Positions 6,481-8,114 of a stretch of 8,114 nucleotides of DNA are shown here, piece by piece. The notes beneath the pieces are model-generated. The model was not told the origin of the DNA. It worked only from the letters and a program-made list of their open reading frames with translations, and searched no databases. Source of the stretch: Akkermansia muciniphila (lineage in GTDB: Bacteria > Verrucomicrobiota > Verrucomicrobiia > Verrucomicrobiales > Akkermansiaceae); the NCBI GenBank assembly GCA_943324575.2, contig CALPMD020000043.1, positions 1-8,114 on the forward strand, in the 5' to 3' direction. Each line of letters starts with the position of its first letter. Positions within the stretch are counted from its first letter, which is position 1. Made by a program: the position numbers and the translations under genes.

Positions 6481-7257
6481 ATGTCCACCCTCACCATCGC
6501 CGGTCGCGCCTTCGACTCCCGCCTGTTTCTTGGCACGGGGAAGTTTCCTTCCCATGAAACCATGCGCGACGCCCTCGCCGCCAGTGGCACGCAGATCGTC
6601 ACTGTGGCCCTGCGCCGTGCCGACTTGAGCGGTCAGCGCGACCCTTACGCCAATATCCTCGAGTTCATCGATCCGGATAAATACCTGCTACTCCCCAATA
6701 CCAGCGGCGCGATGAATGCGGAAGAGGCCGTGCGGCTTGCCCGCCTTGCTGCGGCCGCCGGCCTGCCGAAATGGGTGAAGCTCGAAATCCACCCCGACCC
6801 AACCTACCTGCTGCCCGATCCGATCGAGACGCTCAAAGCCGCAGAAATCCTGGTCAAGGAAGGTTTCACCGTCTTGCCCTACATCAACGCCGATCCCGTG
6901 CTGGCCAAGCGCTTGCAGGAAGTCGGCACCGCCACGGTGATGCCGCTGGGTGCGCCGATCGGCTCCAACCGCGGCCTAGCCACCCGCGATCAAATCCGCA
7001 TCATCATCGATCAAGCCATCGTCCCCGTCGTAGTGGATGCCGGGTTGGGAGCTCCCAGCCACGCCGCCGAAGCCATGGAAATCGGGGCCGATGCAGTGTT
7101 GATCAACACCGCCATCGCCATTGCCAGCGACCCTATCCGCATGGCCATGGCCTTCCGGATGGCCGTCCAAGCTGGCCGCGAAGCCTACGAACTGGGCCTG
7201 CCCGAAGCCCTCGATCATGCCAGCGCCACCAGCCCACTGACGGGCTTTCTTGGGTAA
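6481..7257 (+). CDS. thiG: Thiazole synthase ThiG (thiamine biosynthesis)
   Basis: The 258-residue TIM-barrel protein has the normal ThiG length. ThiG condenses 1-deoxy-D-xylulose 5-phosphate, dehydroglycine and sulfur from ThiS-thiocarboxylate into the thiazole phosphate of thiamine, in the cytoplasm. Visible signatures are '[12 protein letters not shown]' (13-24), '[10 protein letters not shown]' (40-49), '[22 protein letters not shown]' split around 69-90, and 'WVKLEIHPD' (98-106), where K100 is the expected Schiff-base lysine. Then come '[15 protein letters not shown]' (131-145), '[13 protein letters not shown]' (153-165), '[19 protein letters not shown]' (182-200) and '[12 protein letters not shown]' (202-213). 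The common NTAGC motif reads NTSGA here, so its Cys is missing. ATG 6481 fits homology but has no Shine-Dalgarno; expression may rely on coupling to the HAD gene 10 bp upstream. No thiS, thiH, thiO or TPP riboswitch is seen beside it. Confidence 0.95.
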   Translation: MSTLTIAGRAFDSRLFLGTGKFPSHETMRDALAASGTQIVTVALRRADLSGQRDPYANILEFIDPDKYLLLPNTSGAMNAEEAVRLARLAAAAGLPKWVKLEIHPDPTYLLPDPIETLKAAEILVKEGFTVLPYINADPVLAKRLQEVGTATVMPLGAPIGSNRGLATRDQIRIIIDQAIVPVVVDAGLGAPSHAAEAMEIGADAVLINTAIAIASDPIRMAMAFRMAVQAGREAYELGLPEALDHASATSPLTGFLG

Positions 7258-7278
7258 AATGAGCGATTCTGCCGCGGG

Positions 7279-7405
7279 GCTTCGGAGGTCGGGAGCATTG
7301 CTTCGGAGGTCGGGCGCAATGCTTCGGAGGTCGGGCGCAATGCTTCGAAGGTCGGGAGCAATGCTTCGGAGGGTCGGGAGCAATGCTTCGAAGGTCGGCA
7401 GCATT
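7279..7405. repeat. Six tandem copies of a 21-bp unit between thiG and coaD
   Basis: The unit consensus is GCTTCGGAGG followed by TCGGGAGCAAT. Copies lie at 7279-7299, 7300-7320, 7321-7341, 7342-7362, 7363-7384 (22 bp, one extra G) and 7385-7405, then a 5-base partial GCTCC. Variable sites are GGAGG/GAAGG in the first half, GGGAGC/GGGCGC/GGCAGC in the second half, and CAAT/CATT at the end. The array fills most of the 221-bp space between the 3' ends of thiG and coaD. Units are two helical turns long, so a bound protein would meet each on the same face. The 22-bp copy breaks the reading frame, which argues against a conserved repeat protein. Function is unknown. Confidence 0.9.
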
Positions 7406-7410
7406 GCTCC
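7377..7410. other. Strong hairpin at the end of the 21-bp array
   Basis: GGAGCAATGCT (7377-7387) is perfectly complementary in reverse to AGCATTGCTCC (7400-7410): an 11-bp stem with a 12-nt loop in which CGA and TCG could pair further. It arises because the last copy diverges and is followed by GCTCC. As RNA it could block 3' exonucleases or act as a T-tract-less terminator for thiG or coaD transcripts; as DNA it could extrude as a cruciform. No T-tract follows on either strand. Confidence 0.5.
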
Positions 7411-7424
7411 AGATAGAGGCCGCA

Positions 7425-7449
7425 GTTCCCGCTGGGATTAGCGGCGAAC
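7425..7449. terminator. Hairpin between convergent thiG and coaD
   Basis: GTTC CCGCT (7425-7433) pairs with AGCGG C GAAC (7440-7449): nine base pairs with one bulged C and a 6-nt loop (GGGATT). It lies between the repeat array and the coaD stop, where a bidirectional terminator would be expected. There is no T-tract directly after it on either strand, so termination is only a possibility. Confidence 0.3.
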
Positions 7450-7478
7450 GAGAGCGCTTACCTCTTATTTCAGCTCAT

Positions 7479-7973
7479 TCAGAGCGATCCGCCGCGGGCG
7501 GCCAGCGCTTGGAAGACTGGCTCCGGCACATAGCGGCGCACGGTTTCTTCCCAACCCGTCGGCCCAGTCAGACTCTTGATCATGCTCGACGAAAGTTCCG
7601 CGATGTCGCGTGGCGGCATTAGAAACACCGTGGTGATCTCTGGGGCCATGTCGGCGTTGATGTGGCGCATCACCCGCTCGTATTCGTAATCGCTTGAGGA
7701 GCGAATCCCGCGCAGCACGTACTTGGCATCCATCCGTTTGGCGTAATCCACCAGATAGCGATTGTCGAAATGTGCAATTTCTAGGCGGTCGTGGCTGGCG
7801 ATCGACCTGTCCAGCAACTCCAGTCGCTCTTCGACCGAAAACGAATAACTTTTCGACGGATTGCTGCCGATGGCCACAATCAGGCGGTCGAACATTTCCA
7901 GTCCACGTTCAATCATCCAAAGGTGACCATTGGTAGGAGGATCAAAAGAACCGGCGTAAACCGCAGTGCGCAT
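7479..7973 (-). CDS. coaD: Phosphopantetheine adenylyltransferase CoaD
   Basis: The 164-residue protein has the typical PPAT length. It transfers AMP from ATP to 4'-phosphopantetheine to give dephospho-CoA, the penultimate step of coenzyme A synthesis, in the cytoplasm as a hexamer. The nucleotidyltransferase signature '[13 protein letters not shown]' (6-18) includes T14 and H17 of the T/HxGH motif. Further motifs are '[18 protein letters not shown]' (37-54, K41), '[15 protein letters not shown]' (85-99, R88 and R91), '[10 protein letters not shown]' (114-123) and '[10 protein letters not shown]' (126-135, the ISSS nucleotide-binding loop). The stretch '[18 protein letters not shown]' at 136-153 is a little longer than in E. 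coli CoaD. The start ATG 7973 is clear from homology; upstream only a weak AGG is seen. It converges on thiG and diverges from the tRNA gene at the window edge. A TACTAT box on the minus strand (8013-8008) could be its -10, but no good -35 accompanies it. Confidence 0.95.
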   Translation of the reverse strand: MRTAVYAGSFDPPTNGHLWMIERGLEMFDRLIVAIGSNPSKSYSFSVEERLELLDRSIASHDRLEIAHFDNRYLVDYAKRMDAKYVLRGIRSSSDYEYERVMRHINADMAPEITTVFLMPPRDIAELSSSMIKSLTGPTGWEETVRRYVPEPVFQALAARGGSL

Positions 7974-8061
7974 GGCTGAAGCCTAGAAGGGAAATGGAGC
8001 GACTGGAATAGTAAATTTCGGAGGGATCGGAAAACAAATCCACCGATTTTACACGCGGATT

Positions 8062-8090
8062 TTGACTTCGCCGCCAGAGCTTGTTAGCAA
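8062..8090 (+). promoter_or_regulatory. Candidate sigma70-type promoter for the tRNA gene
   Basis: TTGACT (8062-8067) matches five of six bases of the -35 consensus. After a 17-nt spacer comes TAGCAA (8085-8090), a weak -10. Transcription would start a few bases later, just before the tRNA 5' end at 8102, which is the usual short leader for tRNA genes. Confidence 0.4.
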
Positions 8091-8101
8091 TAGCTGGTAC
8101 A

Positions 8102-8114
8102 GCGCCTGTAGCTC
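8102..8114 (+). tRNA. 5' end of a tRNA gene cut by the window edge, possibly tRNA-Arg
   Basis: The last 13 bases read GCGCCTG TA GCTC. This is the pattern of a tRNA start: a 7-nt acceptor strand, U8 and A9, then the D-stem GCUC. Bacterial tRNA-Arg genes often begin GCGCC(C/T)GTAGCTC, so Arg is the best guess. The anticodon and the pairing acceptor strand lie outside the window, so identity cannot be shown. A TTGACT box upstream supports a transcribed gene here. Confidence 0.6.

Noticed and set aside
6976..7404. Minus-strand frame encoding LRSIAPD repeats running into thiG antisense.
   Set aside because: The repeats come from the 21-bp unit, the frame breaks at the 22-bp copy, and the rest is a shadow of thiG.
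7279..7405. CRISPR array.
   Set aside because: The units are contiguous with no unique spacers, and no cas gene is present.
8026..8050. ATCGG/CCGAT inverted repeat followed by TTT, like a small terminator.
   Set aside because: The stem is only 5 bp with a 12-nt loop, and no + strand gene ends before it.

Overview
This is bacterial chromosomal DNA, fairly GC-rich and densely coded. The gene set is mostly housekeeping (dnaJ, rsmE, thiG, coaD), with a two-gene envelope cluster facing a glycolipid-type glycosyltransferase. The style of several proteins suggests the Planctomycetes-Verrucomicrobia-Chlamydiae group, most likely Verrucomicrobiota: CoaD with a 'SSSMIK..TGPTGW' tail, a large membrane sulfatase-fold protein, an anonymous single-pass protein, and weak Shine-Dalgarno sequences. 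This taxonomic guess is recalled resemblance, not a computed placement. No phage, insertion sequence or CRISPR array is visible.

Layout. 1-1266 (+): the 3' end of dnaJ followed after 12 bp by rsmE, a compact chaperone/rRNA-modification pair. 1329-4658 (-): a two-gene unit. The upstream gene (3528-4658) encodes an unrecognised protein with one membrane anchor. The downstream gene (1329-3494, TTG start) encodes a protein with five predicted membrane spans and an alkaline-phosphatase/sulfatase-superfamily domain. That domain has Thr where formylglycine sulfatases have Cys/Ser, so it looks more like an LtaS- or EptA-type phosphotransferase. 4735-7257 (+): divergently oriented genes for an MGDG-synthase/UgtP-like glycosyltransferase, a YihX-like HAD phosphatase and the thiazole synthase ThiG, with gaps of 23 and 10 bp. 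7258-7478: the space between convergent thiG and coaD, filled largely by six tandem copies of a 21-bp unit plus two hairpins. 7479-7973 (-): coaD. 7974-8114: an upstream region ending in the first 13 nt of a tRNA gene on the + strand, with a plausible promoter in front of it.

How the genes may work together. The most interesting idea is the central block. A UgtP-like glycosyltransferase, a glucose-1-phosphate-phosphatase-like HAD and a five-span Thr-nucleophile sulfatase-fold enzyme with a membrane-anchored partner could together make and decorate a glycolipid. That would be a loose analogue of lipoteichoic-acid synthesis in a diderm bacterium. This is inference from family membership and adjacency. 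The second noteworthy element is the 21-bp array, whose units carry a perfect GGAGG followed 9 nt later by ATG, in a window where most real genes have no strong Shine-Dalgarno sequence.
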